Assembly: GCF_901709675.1 (NCBI RefSeq)
Contig: NC_051089.1
Coordinates: forward strand, 12,141,976 to 12,205,975
Reading direction: 5' to 3'
DNA: 64,000 nucleotides
DNA from: Syngnathus acus
Lineage: Eukaryota; Chordata; Actinopteri; Syngnathiformes; Syngnathidae
A program made the position numbers and the translations under genes. Positions 32,719 through 47,900 of this stretch are shown piece by piece (position 1 is the stretch's first letter; each line of letters starts with the position of its first letter). The notes beneath the pieces were generated by a model, which was given only the letters and a program-made list of their open reading frames with translations, had not been told where the DNA came from and did no database searches.

Positions 32719-33002
32719 ATATAGAGTAAATGCTCAAGCGGTTTTCTGTCCAGGTTGTGGTCCTGTGAGTTGTGTGGATGAGTTGTCCACAAGATGATGA
32801 TGATGACTATGATGAGTCATCGCAGCAGCTGTCAACGCCTCATCTCTTCATCATTGGCTCAAACTCCATCTCCAGCTCTCCTTGGGGAAGGGTCAAGGAA
32901 CTCACCTCCAACGCAGTGTCAACCTGAAAGCCTGTTACTATGGCAACAGAGAGTCTTGGCAATCACCATGTCAAATTCGTGTCATTACTAGAATAGCAAA
33001 TT

Positions 33003-33212
33003 GTCTTCCCTTTGAATAATATCTTTTTTTTTTAATATTTGACCAGTGTTTACTCGTCTGATTTGAAAACGAGTCATTCGTCAATTTGTTTTGTAGCTTT
33101 GACTGTATATAATATTAGGTGCTCATACATTTGTTTGGGTTGACAGTCATAGTGGCCCTCCGAAAGAAGCTATGACTACAATGCAGCCCGCGAAATAAAT
33201 GCATTTGACACC
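33003..33212. mobile_element. hAT-like non-autonomous element fragment
   Basis: Ends in CATTTGACACCCCTG, the reverse complement of a CAGGGGTGTCAAA terminal repeat. The interior (gtgtttactcgtctgatttg; agtggccctccgaaagaagc) matches my memory of a widespread fish element. The left terminus is missing. Confidence 0.5.
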
Positions 33213-35997
33213 CCTGTTTTACATCATCTTCAAATCCAGGCATTTGTACGTTTTAAAACTCAAATCTATTATCTTTCTCTCGCCATTCAGATTAACATGT
33301 TTTTCTTCTGACATCACACATAATGCTTTTAAATCAAAGCCTAATTCACACTGCCTTTAAAACAGCCTCTTTAAATGAACATGTTAATTTCTGGTGTTTC
33401 CAATAAATTACAATTTGGTCGGTCACAAGGAATCTTGGGATTTGGAAGTGCAAAGGTTACTCTACTGTCTAGCCTTTATTGTGCACCTTAGGAGTAAAAT
33501 GAAGTTGGGAGAGCTCTTGGTGCAAGAAGGGTCATCAAAGAACATTAAACAATTATCAGAAGTGACAACCTTGGCCTGATTACGGTGCTGTCACACTGCT
33601 TAGTTTAAAATGTCACTAAAAACATCCCAGACTGAGAGAAAACTCCCAACACGATCTCTAAACTCAGGTGAAATACATGCAAAACCTTTTCACAAATTCT
33701 TGTACTTCTTCCTACCCGCTTTTAACATGTAAACTGTGTTGATCCAAAAGATCATCTGGTGATGATTATTCTGTCTTAATTTTTATTTGATCTTGTAATG
33801 TTTAAATCAACAACAACAAAATTGATTTGGGAGTTTGTGCTTGTCTCCATGTCAATTCCTGATGTGAATTTCTGCCCAGATGTATTCACACCAACTATCA
33901 AGTCTATGAGTGAGTGAAATAACTATCAGCTTCAATATCCCCCAAAATTGGCAAGTCTCACTTAGGGGTGTACTCACTTTTGTTTCCAGTGCGTTAGACA
34001 TGAATGGCTGTGGGATGAGACCATTTTAGGAGGCAGTAAACTCCTTTCCATTGTCTCTAAGTGTCATTTCTTCATTGTTGAAAAGAGGAGATGAGCGATA
34101 GTGTATATTTGCCATTCACTCCCATTTGTTATTGTAAATTGGGGTGGTGTGTGGAGGGGTGATGTGAGTGGGATTAAGTTGCCAAGGCAACCTGTCATCC
34201 CATCCTCCACTGCAGATATTTCCTCACTGGGGTTTTTCCATCCTGCAAACAGGCAATTTTGTGGGTGTTTTTTTTTTTTTTCTTCTGACATAAGAAAACT
34301 GATGGTAAATACCTGCTCAATTGTTGTGGTTCTATGTGTTACATTCTGTGCTGAGATTACATCTTGGTTTCCTGCTGTACATAGATGAGCAGCCTCCTTT
34401 ATTGCCACCAGAAATATTTCACTGTCACTTGGTTATTTCAAAGTGGTGTGCAGTGCTTACCACACTTATGAGGCCACCTGTCAGAGGCACATCAGATCTA
34501 TTTTCACCAGGAATGTGAAATTTCAAACAGAATATGTCACAGTCTCTCTTTCTCTCTCATACAGTGTTGTAATTAAACTTTTTTTTTTTTTTTTTCTTCA
34601 GTGAGTTGTATTGTACAGTGAAGAGAAGCCACAGGTGTTTACAAGAGTCATTTGGTTCAAAACAAAAGGTCATTTTGCTATGTTTGGTATTACACAGATG
34701 GATAAATTCCAATTTTATAACAGAGATGCAAGTAAATATATTATTTTTTTTAAATATTTAAAAATAGAATATTGTACAAATCAGCTCTGATAGAAGACAG
34801 GTTTGGTATATTTCCTATAGTATTGTACATATAGATTGACTTTGCTGAAGAAACACATAGGAGAGAGGCACCCAAATAAATGATGTCAAACAAAAGTCAC
34901 AAGTCCCTCAGTAGTAGTGTTATTGTTCACATTGTTCTCCCGTGTCGCAGCACCACGTCCCCTTGCCTCACAAAATCACCACCGACACACAAAAAAAGAA
35001 ACTTGAGGAAGCACATTAACAGCATTGTACAAACCAACCCCAAATACTATTGCACACACTCACAAAACAGGTCCTTGAAAGTGACTGAGAAATTGGCTTC
35101 TATTCATTTTGGATGACTTGGTTGGTGTGGAGCGCTACGGAGACATCACTTGTACCCGTCTGGAAATGCTGGACAGCAAAAAGGACTCTTTAGAGGGAAG
35201 TTGCAGTACACGTCTCTTTGACATTTGACTTGGCATCCAGCTTAAGGACCGTGTACTGTATCTACCCGTACAATCGGACCTGAAGCTGGATATCGCGAGT
35301 ATTGATAAACGGATGATGCCGTTTGAGCAATTTTTCAATAAACAAAATTCTTTTAGTTGACATCCAGCACTTCACGATTTTTGTCATTATCTGCATTTTT
35401 TTTTGTTTTTTACCAGCACGTGTTGTTCTTTAGTAGTCGTGCGTGGAACTAAAGCTAGCTAGCAAGTCTATGGACTAAATGCTCAAACGGTTTTCCACAC
35501 ATCCGAGTTTGTTTAGCAAGATGCTTTTCACATGAGGCCGTTTCTCCTCGCCAGGAGGATTTCACCAAAACAGATCCCCTGGAGGCACTTAGTGTCACGG
35601 CCATTAGTCTCGCGGGTGCGTGTCATGCCAGTACAAAGTGACACACCTGAGATGGAGCCTATTGACTGTGACGCGAGGGGGGCGGGGCTTCAGAATAACA
35701 CTAATTATTACTCGAGTATAATTAGAGACGCTCAGCAGGATTCCCCTTGTGTGTTGTTAGTTGTAGCCCTTATAAAACGCCCAGCATCAGCCGGCCCATC
35801 CCCAGATCACCCCCACAAACATCAGCTCCAAAGTATGACTCTTAATTGGCTTGCACACAAAAGGTAAAGTCATGGATTGGAGCATGCTGCTCCTCCTCCG
35901 AGTATGTTCATAGTGTCTCCAAGTGGATGTGACTTTTGAGCGAGATTTAGCGCCACGTAGTTTGTGCCCTGAAGATGTCAACGGCGGCCCGACGGTC
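33213..35997. other. Region downstream of homer2 (3' UTR and intergenic)
   Basis: Contains the presumed homer2 3' UTR (minus strand). A minus-strand AATAAA at 34403-34398 is the clearest hexamer, 1.6 kb past the stop; a closer non-canonical signal may be used. T-rich runs occur at 34267-34282 and 34579-34597. No coding exon recognised. Confidence 0.5.
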
Positions 35998-38900
35998 TCA
36001 GTTGTCGATGCCCAGCCGCGACAGGCCTCGTCGGAACTCGTGCAGCTCGTCCAGCTTGATGTCCAGGGTGTCCATCAACTTCTTCAGCTCGCCCTTGATG
36101 TTGCCCTGCTTCTGATGACTGTCGTCCACATCCATGTGAAGAACGTCGATCCTCCCCTCAAGCTCTCTGTTCTTTGTCTCTGCAGTCTGGGCAGAGCGGG
36201 GAATAACATATCAAGGTCACGCTTGGATCAGCACAGACGGTATCCCTTTAAACACTTGCTCCAATAATTAATTGATCACATTAAGAAAGCACAAAAGTGG
36301 AACTTGGGTTTGCCAATTGAATTTGTTCCGTGACTGAACCGAGGTCATGTCTCCTATTCAGATGAATGGAAATGCAATGAATATGTTTTGGAGTCATAAC
36401 CAAGTTGAGCCTTGCTAACAGGTAGCATCCATTGTTGCAGTTTTCTAAAAAAAAAAAAAAAAGATATTGGAACACAAACGGTGGAAAAACACATGTAGAG
36501 TGTTGATAGGCATATATTTTTTTAACCTATTGTACATGTGTATGAATGCTCTTGAGCATTCACACAAAAAGGATAGCCCTACAATTTGTGCAAATTAAAA
36601 AAAAGCTTACTGTAGCATTTTGCAGTGATGTGTTTATGAGTGCTGCGAGGGGAAGGTGAAGACTGTCAGGCAACACTTTAATGCCAAAGATACCAGTGAA
36701 GGGAGGAGTTTAAAATAGGAGTGCTAAATAGGTCCAGCTGACTCCTGAAACTTTATCTGCACGCCAGTGTCACATTTAAGTAGAGGAGAGAATGATGCAC
36801 TCATTATCACTCATATCTTTCTAGAACAGCTACACAGTTTGAAGGAGAAAAGAAAAAGTGGTAAATACAGCTTTAGGACTGAACTGTTTTGAAAATAATA
36901 TAATTGAATCCCGCCCTCATATAGTGACTGCCATTTGATATGTAATATAAATTAATATGTTATACTTTAAGATCCTCTTCCCATGTAATTTTAATAAACA
37001 CCAGCACAAAAATAATCTGTACTGTAACAATGCTAGTGTCAGTATTGCACACACTGCCTTTGTTTGGAGAGCTGTTGATGCTGTATGCTACCTTGCCACT
37101 TGGAGGCAGTGTGGGTCCTCGCATTAAGAAACACCCTATTAAAGAGTAGAAGAAGAAAGTTGCACTCTAGTAAATCTTAAGAATGATTTGACAATGACAT
37201 TTTCAATCAAGGTGTCCTTTAAACTCCCCCACGGATATCTTCAAAATTTTAAATAATGTGGACCACAGTAAGTGGAGGATAGTTGTCTCAGGAGATTAGA
37301 AAGAAAACAATGGACAAGCATGTTAAAGGGAAAGTCAAGTAAAAAGTTAGGTAGCAAAATTCACTTTTTTTTTTTTTTTTTTTAATCCAGCTCAGCTTCA
37401 GAATGTCACATGATCAAGCCCAGAAAATAGGGGAGTAATTCATGTTCCACAAATGCAATACATTTCAGAATGCTGCATTTAGGTGTAGGGATGCAAAGAA
37501 GATTTTTGAAAAGGCAACAAGACCACCTCCAAGCTGCATGATGTTCCTGTGACTGCAGGCACGCATATTATTGACTGGTACCAACTTCTTTGGACGTGGT
37601 TGCAGGAGTAAATATGACAAACATAAGAGACTGACAATATGAATGCTAACAAAAGAGCCCTGAAAAACATCCAGATTCCATTTCCTGCTTTCCCCATATT
37701 TAATTGATTACTCTAAAAATGTTCTTACATTTTTCACGTTTCATCAGTTTTGGATTGCACCATTCATTGTTCCAAAAATGAAACATTTCTGATTTTTTAA
37801 ATGTATTTTTAATATTTTTTTTTACTTTATTAGAGCTATATCAACATGTCTAAGTGTGCATGCATATATATATAAAAACAATAATAATAAAGCGTACCAA
37901 CCAACTAAAACGAGGCCGTTTTTTTCCGCTCCCCAGATTGTAGCCTTTTCAGTTTGAAAATCGCAGTCGACTCCACTGTGATTTTGATTTGAGTCCAATT
38001 AATTGTTCAGCTCTATTCAGTGCTAGATAAGCATTAGAGGGAAAAAAATGCTGCTGCCATTTTAGAAGCCATTCAAGTGGAGGAGAAGGCTCAAACTCTT
38101 TGTTGTTGTTCATCCAGCTCGCTGCTTTGACAAACAAACCAGCCAGTTGAGGAACTCCAGGCATGTCATTGTTGCTTTTATCTTGCTCCCCGCCTGGCCA
38201 AATAGGCATTAAAGTACGTTGGGTCTCTCGAGATTATTTCAAACTTTGACTTGGAGCATATAAGGTGCTGTGATGTAACAGCTGGCTCTCAAACACCTAC
38301 CACCTGTGCACTCTCGCATTTCTGGTTTCACATAGTCTGATGGACAGGTGCCCCTTTGTTGAGAAGACAAACGGGCGGGGCTTTATGGAAGTAGCCAACG
38401 CCTAAGATAAGACATAGTTAACCTAAAAAAAACAAAAAACCCAACATTCTACAAATTGTGGCAGCACAACCACTTTTTGTTTTTACACTGTCGAGATCTG
38501 GCAGAAAGTAAGCATCTAAAAAGGTGGTAATCCACACACCGTTGGGCTGGGAATAATCCTTTAAAAATAGATACAGACAGTCCACGTGTGTGTGAGAGCG
38601 AGAGAGACTCCTGACAGGAATGTCGAATCACCAGCCTTAAGGCCGGGATGAATAGACAGCACTCGTCAACCTCGGCGCATGACGTTAGTAGTGTCTATCC
38701 AAAAGCATACCGTAAGCTGCCTTCACATGCACACCGCTGTAAATGATCAAAACCAACCTGAGAGGGGGGGTTCTTTTTTTTACCTGCAGTTTGGAAGTGA
38801 TGCTCTCACACTCTGACATGAGTTGAGGGATTATCTCTGCTTGCTTCCTTAAATTTTCCAGCTCCTGGTTAGGAGGGGGGAAAAAAAAAAGACATGTTTA

Positions 38901-41900
38901 GTGCAGAGCTAATGGGGGTATTTTTATTGTGGTCAGCTAAAGGCACATCTGTGCAATAATCATTTTATCAGCACAAACCACACCTATGATGCGAATGGGT
39001 TATCGCAGCAAAGGAAAGGTGAATTATGAACAATAATTGAGAGAAATCAGCCTTTTAGACATGTGGGAAAAGTGTCACCTTTCTATTTTTTGTACAGTTT
39101 GTTTGAAGCACAATGAGAGTCAATGAAAAATGACAAACTATCTAAATCTAATGCCATGTAGTCCTTTCTTACTACAAATGAAAAAAATATTCTTAAATTA
39201 ATATGTCCCTGCCAGGGTCATATTAGATCCCATTTGAGTGTGTAGGTGTACTTCAGGTTGTGACCAGCGAATGTCGAGTAAAAGTACAGAATAAATATAA
39301 AAGAAATCAGTTCTGAGTGTGTGCCATGTGTGTTTTTTCCGTTTTTGCCCTGAAACCTCTTTGCCTTGCTGCTTTGTGAGAAACACTTCATAATATTAAT
39401 GATAACCTGGCATTAGTCATCACCTGCGGCACTTTGGTTCTTCTTCTACTTTGTGACTGGCCAGCGCGTGCCCACCTCCTCAGGACAAACTGTGTGTGCG
39501 TATGCGCTTGTGCGTGCATGTGTTTCTAGGAGAAATGAGTCACTGGGCAGATGAGCCTTTGTAGGCCATCTGCTCGCTCACTGTGATTTCATATGCAGGC
39601 CGCAGGGTCAGGGTTGGAGCGTAATGAATGGAAACACTGCAGACTCTTGCTGGTCAATGATCCTTTCATCAGAATAAACTCCAATATACAAAAACGTTTG
39701 GGAGCAATTTCAAGGTGAACCTAAACTATGCCTTTAAAGGTGAAAATGATTTGACCTAAACTTTTAAATACACATGTCTAGTTATTCATTGTTTGAGTGC
39801 TCTTTGACCAACTTGTCTAACAAAAAGCTGAATGGCGGAATTCACAACAGGCGTTCGATCCATTCGAAGCCACTCGGTGACTGTTTCAGTCTTGCTACTT
39901 GATAGTATCTCTTTTTGCAACAAGGTGATGACACTATGTTGAGGGCCACTTCTCCCTGAAAGCGTCGTTATTCTTGGTCTCATGATGTCACGATTTGAAC
40001 AACATGGGAAAAACAAGAATGATTAAGTTTGCTTTCTGTTTGAAAGCAGCCGGTTTTGGTATAATGAAGCAAATATGAATGCAAGTCTCTCTTTTTGCTG
40101 GGAGTTACGTACATTATTGCAGGCCGAGAGCAAAGGGCAAAAGACCGTGTCCTCACAGGACTCTTTCTCATTAGAAATAATAGCACAATTAGGATGAGCA
40201 GAACACTTTGCTGGTTTGCTCGAGAATACAATGCTGCTTATGCTAATTACACCCAAATCCCATGCTGTTATGATTAGACAAAGTCAGTAGCTTCATATGC
40301 TTTATTTATGTGGTACCCGTTTAATTCAAAAACTCATTTTGTCACTAAGCTCGAAACTTAATTTTTTCTACTGTGTATCAAATCAATATTCTTCGGTGTA
40401 AATAATTGAAATTTTAATGTTCCACCATTTGTAATGAAGTCCTGTCAATTTATTTAGTCAATCAATTTAATCTTTTTAGCCCTTTGAAAATCAGCCAACA
40501 TTGACACGTTACAGAATATGACGTGAAAACACAGACTCCCCCTCCCAAAAAAAATCCGTTTTTTTCCTCGTATGTTAAAGTAAAACAAATAGTCAAATCA
40601 ATTAAGTATTTCTGTATTTTGCCAAATACTGGAATCAGCATCGGCCCAAAAATCCCATCAGTCAGAACCTTTTTTATTAAAAAAGGAAATTTGCACTTAT
40701 GATTAAAAACTGAGAATTGGAACAAAAAAAAAAAAAAGGTTTGGGCAGGGTAATCCAGACAAGAGCAAATTCCCAAAACAGCACTTGCCACCTCCCAACA
40801 AATCAATGCTACATATAATCACCTCCCGGGGGACAGACACGCTCTGTTTTGGTCACGACAAACACGACCCACGCCTCACCTGCTCTTTGTCGTGCAGCTC
40901 GGCCTCCAGCTCCTGCACACGCACGCTCAGTTGCGCATTTCTTTGCTTCTCCTGACTGGCCTCATTACACTGAACCTCCAGCTCTGCAATCTAAACACAC
41001 ATGAGCAAGGGAAGACGTGAAGAACTTGTACACCCGTGATAGTCGGCGGTACGTAGTCAGAGTTTTCCTATGGACAACATTTTGAGAAGTTTGGCGGATA
41101 GCACTGCACTCCACGAGAAGAGATGCAGCGTAATGAGATGCGGGCAAAAAGAAAAGGCCTAGAAGGTCCCGAATGAAGCTTCTAGGCTTATTTTGACGTT
41201 TGATCCCACAGAGCAGTGAGAATACATGCCTGGGAAACATTGTTCACTCCTTTTGTATGTGTTGATGCTTTATGTGTTCAAGTAGCAGTTGTTTGGAAGT
41301 TTATAAAGACTGCAGCATCTATGCTCATTTTAATTAGCCTGTCTAAGGCCTTTCCAATCATATGTTCGCAATAAGGTAAGATAACATTTTACTGTTTGGT
41401 TGCACATTTGGTGCTCATCCATTTGTCGTTGCCCCCAGTCGGAACTCACTGACATCTCTTTTTGTAGGACATGTCCGCATATGTGCTCTGCTTCTTTGTG
41501 TAGTGTGCAGCTAAATATATAAAGCTAAGTGGAAAGTAAATTCCCCCTTGAGGTATGAAAAATGATCACCCCCAAAAAAGTGTTTTTCATGTCAAGCTAA
41601 GCAGACCAAAAATGGGTCAAAGTGTTTGTTTCGACATGCAAAAAGCGCATTACCTTCTCCCTGAGCGTGTCACTCTCCTCCTTGCATGCACTGAGTTGTT
41701 TCTTCCAGCTTTCTACATTAGCCGAGGATTCCTGCAGCGCGTCCACAAGCCTGGCGTTATTCTCTCTTAGCGTCTGCAGCTCGGTTTCCCACTTCTTGGC
41801 GTTGGTGTTACTGTCAGACACGAGACGGTTCCAAGAGGAGCGTTATTAAAGGAGCGAACATTTAGACAGGCTAGTGTTGAAATGCTTGGTGCTTGTGCCC

Positions 41901-44900
41901 ACTGAGGTGACGCAGAATTCAAGAAAATCATTCCAATAATGACTGCAAGCCTAAACGCACATGCTGTTATCGGTAGATGTTTAGATGAGACATGGAAATA
42001 TGTACTTGAACCCCCGCCCAAAGTGCTACATGATAATTAAATTGATCTGTAAAGATTATAGTGCATATTAGGTTTATCCTGCAATTTCTAACATGAAACA
42101 AGTGCAAACTCAATTCTCCGATATGTCTGAAAACCTTATCGAGGCTAGGAGAAGCAATATGAAAACAAGCAATGCAAGCACACATTACACCATAATCAAG
42201 GACATTTGAAATAATTATAAATACTTGCATAATAAAATGTCATGCAATAGACTCGGTGTTGCCAGACGTGGCAAGATACGTGATTGGTTGCATGTCTGAT
42301 TTATTCTGTGTTGCTAACTAAATAAACTGCGACTGAGAAAAAAAAAACAGTCAAGTTGACCACAATATTATGGGGTCATTTGAATCTCATCTGGAACAAC
42401 ATCTGCTGTTTTATGCAATGATATTGTATTGGGTTAATGAAGCTAAATGGCCAACAGGAGCAGTCTCACCCCTTCAGAGTAGATCAGATCATTAATGTGC
42501 ATGTGCGATAATCCCAGCAGCAGTAAAGAGACAATTTTCAGAACACCGTGAAACTCAAAACATTAGATATGATCAGTACGCGGGATTTGTAACTGCCAGT
42601 TCGGTACATATAAATGGCAGACTGACGATTGCCAGACCGACTGAAGCGCTTAAAATAGTAATGACGGACTGACTTAATTTCATTCGGCTTGAAAACAACA
42701 CGGACTGACAATGATGGAGCTAACAAATGTTATTGACGTAGCAGCCAACTTCAGTAAAACGCTCACCTCCACTGGTGACGCATTTAATTTTGGTGCCCCA
42801 CTGTAAATTTACATTCAAGTAAAAAATACATTCAGCCACAAATATAAATTAGAACGATTACTTAAGACAAACAAAGTCATATTTTTAAAGGTATATACTT
42901 TTTTTTTTTAGTGCAGCAGAAACCGCTGCTATTTTTTATTGTTGTTTTTTTATTATTATTTTAATTAGTAATTATTTTACTTTGTTCGTGATTTATTTTG
43001 TGGTGGTTATTTCAAGATATACTAAAAGTTGAATTTCTGTAGTTGAATATATATAATCATGTTTATTAATAATGATCCCAAAATGATTCATTTTTTCCAT
43101 ATTGTAGCCCCAGCTGGAAGTGGCAAATAACTTGAATCAAAAAGTAAGTGGTTCAAAATTTGAAAATAGACTTAATCAAAAATGAGAATGATTTGAAAGA
43201 GCAAATCAAACATCCAAAAGGACGCTTTACCTCTGTTCGACGGTGCTCTTGAGCAGATCATTATCATTCTTCAGCAGGACAGCCTCTGGTCCCACGTGAA
43301 AGATTTTCTCGTCATCTGTGCCATTGATGCTGGAAGCCTGGTTCGTTGATGGGGTTTCACGCCCAGACTCCTGCTGGGGGATATTTGATGTTTCAGTCCC
43401 TTTTACATGAATGGACCCTGTGGCCTGAAGCTTTCGCAAGTTTGATGGCTTCTCAAAAATCCAGCACTGACTGTGAAATTGGTCACTCCTTTGGCAAAAT
43501 ACTGTAAAAAATCATGATAAGTCAACACCGCTGCTGATACAGTGGTACAACTCCTTTTTTGACCAAGCTCATAACACAGTTTACCTGAAGTTAGTACATG
43601 ATAAACTTTGTTATGCATTTTCAATGAAGATAAATAATACTATTCTGTTTTCAGTTGCTTTCGTGTGGACCACACGATATTTTCTCTTTGACCTTTATAG
43701 TCATGGAATCCAGTCAGGGGCCAGATTGGATGATTCGGCGGGCCAGAAGATCTCTGCGCTAAAAGTTGTGCTTCAATAATTTGGGTCTTACTGTATCTCT
43801 GCGACAATTGATTATGATTTTGAACAAAATTGTGCATACAATTGTGCTACTCTCACAGTAATGGTTGTATGTGATTATACAAGACTTGTTCCGATCCAGA
43901 ATTGCAGTCTGAAGAGTGATAGGTTACCGGGGAGTGATTGCCCAGCACCTCCACCTTCTCCTGGGATTTGTCTCTTGCGATTTTGGCCGCCTCTTTGACT
44001 TCCTGGAACTTCTCTGCAAACTGCAAATGACAGGAATGAGCTGGAGTAAATGCATAGCGATGAACAAGACTGACACTTTAAGCCAGCTTTTAACCATGCA
44101 GTTCAAGCTTGTAATTTTTGCATTTATGTGATGGGTACAGGATCAGACCTGGTTGGTTTAAAACCTATTTTCTACAACAAAGCTCATCTATCTTGTCATA
44201 ATCATCAAACATATGCCAACAAAAATCTAAAATGCGGGACTTCCGCCATTGTTTACCGTGACACCTGCCTCCTCTTTGCTGAATACATCCATTGTGTTAT
44301 GCTGGTATAATGTCACACTTTCTACATAATTAATACAATGTTGCTGTCCCGCCTACACACCCTTTAGGAGATAATATGACAGATCGCCCGTTCTAGATGC
44401 TTAGTGGAAATCTGACAATTATTAGGAATGATTTTACTGTACATTAAATCATACATCAACTGTGTGTAATGCTGAACACGCCTACCTTAGCAAGCTGCTG
44501 CTCTGAGCTGAAGCCCAAGCCAAACACGGTGTTGGCCCTGCTATCAGCCCACTGGCCAAATTTCTGTGACGTCTTTGTGAACATCATGTTGGGTGTGATG
44601 GTGCTGTTGATGATGACCTAGGGAAAACAAGACACATAAAACCGCCGGTGAGGACACAACTATACTAATGAGTTGCAATAGCTCAACTTACAATTTGTCA
44701 ACAGATAAGACCTCCAGTGTGCTCAAGTGATGACAATAGTTTGTGTATACGCAACTCACAAAGTTGTTTGGCTTTTAGGTGTACATTTTCAGTTTGAGCT
44801 TAAATCTTTTTTTGTACTCCTCCCAACTTTTTAACTCTTGTGTTGAAATTAACTTCAATACATGCTACTCTCAAAAATTAGAGATTAAGTAAAGCTGTTC

Positions 44901-47900
44901 AATTAATCGAATTCTAATCGATATTGCAATGCAATTTTCTAAATGCAAAGGCTGCGATTTGGGGGAAAAATGTCAGTAGACTATTTTATTGATACACGCA
45001 CACACACGCATGCACGCGCACACACACATGCAATAACACATTAACACCCACACTGTTGATTGTTAGGCGTCTTAGTCTCATGATGTCATGTCAACAGCAT
45101 GAGGAAGAGGACTTTAATTGAACCAGGAAATATTTTTGGTCTATTCATAGTTCAAACGTCATTTGTGAATTTTGCCATTCAGGTCTTGGTTATAGAACAG
45201 TAAAAGGGCAAAATGTATGAATGCTACACGTAAATTCAAAAGTTTAGTGAAGGTCAAATCAAGCTCACCTGCTAAGGTGGCAGCGCATTTTAGGTTTATC
45301 CTCAAATTTCACTTGAAAGTCCGATTATCCTTAAAGAGTGACTCCCCCCATATCACCCCCAAGCTGCTCTGCCGCCATGAGTTCTCCAATTGAGCAGCTC
45401 AGTCATATACACATCCGTAGCAAGTTGGAGTTAGAATAGTAGCATTTGCAAACACTTTATATTAATTTTACTCAATATGTGCCTTGAATTTGTGCCAAAC
45501 CTCCTCCGATGAAACATTAACCATTGATATGCTAATTGAGCAATTCATGTTTGACCTACAAAAGAGCGTTACCCAGAAGTGGGCACACCGCAGTGATAAC
45601 TGCTGACCCACAAAGAGCTTGCCAAATGACATTCGTCCATTCGCTAGAGTGCCGTCACCTGTTGCGGAGATGCAGTAAATCAGCTGCCGTCCGCTGTGCA
45701 GAACTGCACCCAAGTGCACAATGCCACAATAGTAGACCTCCTACTGAAAATACGACCTGAATGTGACTTGTACGGTGCTTTGCATGTTGACAAAAGTATT
45801 CACTAGAAAGCATTCACATCAACACAAATGTGCCTGACTAGAATGAGCCACTTATCCCAACGATTAGGAGTCACTGAAGACAGCTAAATTACTGGGCAGT
45901 CCTTGTTTCGTAGCAACCTGGATGTGAACACCGCATTTGAGAATTCAAATCTGACAGATGTGTGTCCTTTTCAACAACTCGAAATGTACCTCTTCACCTT
46001 TTCCGAAGTTGCAAATACACTGACCCAAAAAAAAAAAAAAAAAAACCCTAGAAAGAAAAGCCTAAAGACTAACTAAGGATGCAGGCTGCATTCTACAAGG
46101 TTCATCTAATTTTGAAAACAAAGATGACCCCATTTTCTCAACGGAGACACAGCACTCCCAAAAAAATCCTGAACATCACTTCATCCCATAAGCTGAGTGA
46201 GCTTTCTAACATTTGTTTGAAGATGACAATAAGATATGAAACTTTAATTCCCAAAGTGGAAAACTGGGCGACTGCAAGATATTGAGTTATTGTAAAAAAA
46301 AAAAAAAAAAAAAAAACTAGAAATGCACAAAAGACAAACCCTACAAATTTAAATACCCCCAAATCTTTAACCTGAAAAACCAAATGATCAAATGATCAAG
46401 TCTGGTGAACATGCATCAAGCGCATTTCTGAGGGGGGACAAACAGACAGTGACATGAACCGGATGTGACATTGGGAAAAAAAATAATACACGTCTTCTTT
46501 TGCTATAAATGCCTCAGACAGAACTCACCAGAACAGAAGCTTAAAATGTAATGTACCTTTCTTCCAGCATGTTACACGTCAACATCGCTCCACTGACCCT
46601 AAGCAAATTTTGAGAGTTAAATTACTATTTGTAGGCAGGGTCAAACTTTAGTGCCGATCCCCGCTCTAATTTGTAATACACTGTAATATATTTGACATTT
46701 GTTTTGCTGGTATTACCATCCATTGGGAGGCGATAGGACAGTTCATAATTTAGGATTGTGGTTGCAAGTTTGAAACCTTAAGACTGAAATTTGATAACTG
46801 GGATCATTTCCCAAAGAGATGCCAGTCTGCTTCTTGAGAATTTGCTTGTCCCTCACTCCGTCTCTGTCTTTCCTTTACTGGCCAGATATACGCACACCAG
46901 TATGATCATAAAGTAAGTGAGAATTTGAGGATGCTTCCAGCACGGTGCAATTCTTATGAAGCATACAAAAAGAGCAGAAAGCCTAATTCAATCATGCAGA
47001 AAAATATTGCATTTGTTTTTGTCCACTTTGTCTGATCATAATAGCCATTAAGGGTGCTGTAGGTGGTATGAATGTGCATGCAAGACTGTAATCAAGCGAG
47101 TGGGAGTGTATGACAGAGGGAGAGGGAGTGGAGTGACATGAGCAGCTGCGGGGGTGGACAGCCAGGCTTGTATCAAGTGCAACAGGAAGTACAAATTAAA
47201 ATGCTATTGGCCAGTAACCTGAGGGTCCGTTTCAAACTACGAGCCCGCTTGAGTTACCCCCTATGGAAAACGAGATCCTTGTCTGATTACGTAGGTTGGG
47301 AGTTGGCAGAATAAGCAGTTATTAGGTAATAATGTAGATGTGATGTCTACCTATCTAGAGCTAATATTAATATGGAATTTGCTCAAAATCCATACATCCA
47401 ATTTCTAGACCACTTATTCTCATTTGGGTCAGAGCCACCACTAAGCAAACTGGGGCCCAACACACAATTTCAAATGCGTGCCCCGGAAGATGTCATTGAA
47501 TAAATTGGCTACCGAAAGCAAACTGTATAATGATGCTGTGGTCATTTTATTTGAGTAGTACACATCAGGGCAAGAAGTGCTTGGAATGCATTTCTACTTG
47601 CGCTGTCATCTTCGGTGAGCTGACTGATTCTCCCAGTGAACCAATATAAGCTGACATTATGTCATGGTTAGTGCATAGAGCAGCAAAAACTTGTTCTCGA
47701 CAGACCTGGCTTATTCAAAAGGGGTGTGCAAACTAAACTAAACACACACACATTTTGCATGACAAAACACTCGTGAATTGAACTGAAACAACGACAATAA
47801 CGTCTTTGTGTTTGGGGTTGCGCCACCAGATAGATACATACCCAAAGGTCTATCTAGCAGAACCCGTGGGTGTGGATGATAAGGTAAGTGGGCGTCATAA

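Noticed and set aside
47385-47440. LINE 3'-end copy like the one at 11723
   Set aside because: Resemblance is limited to a few short words (catccaatttctagacc, cttattctca). No tail or target-site duplication.
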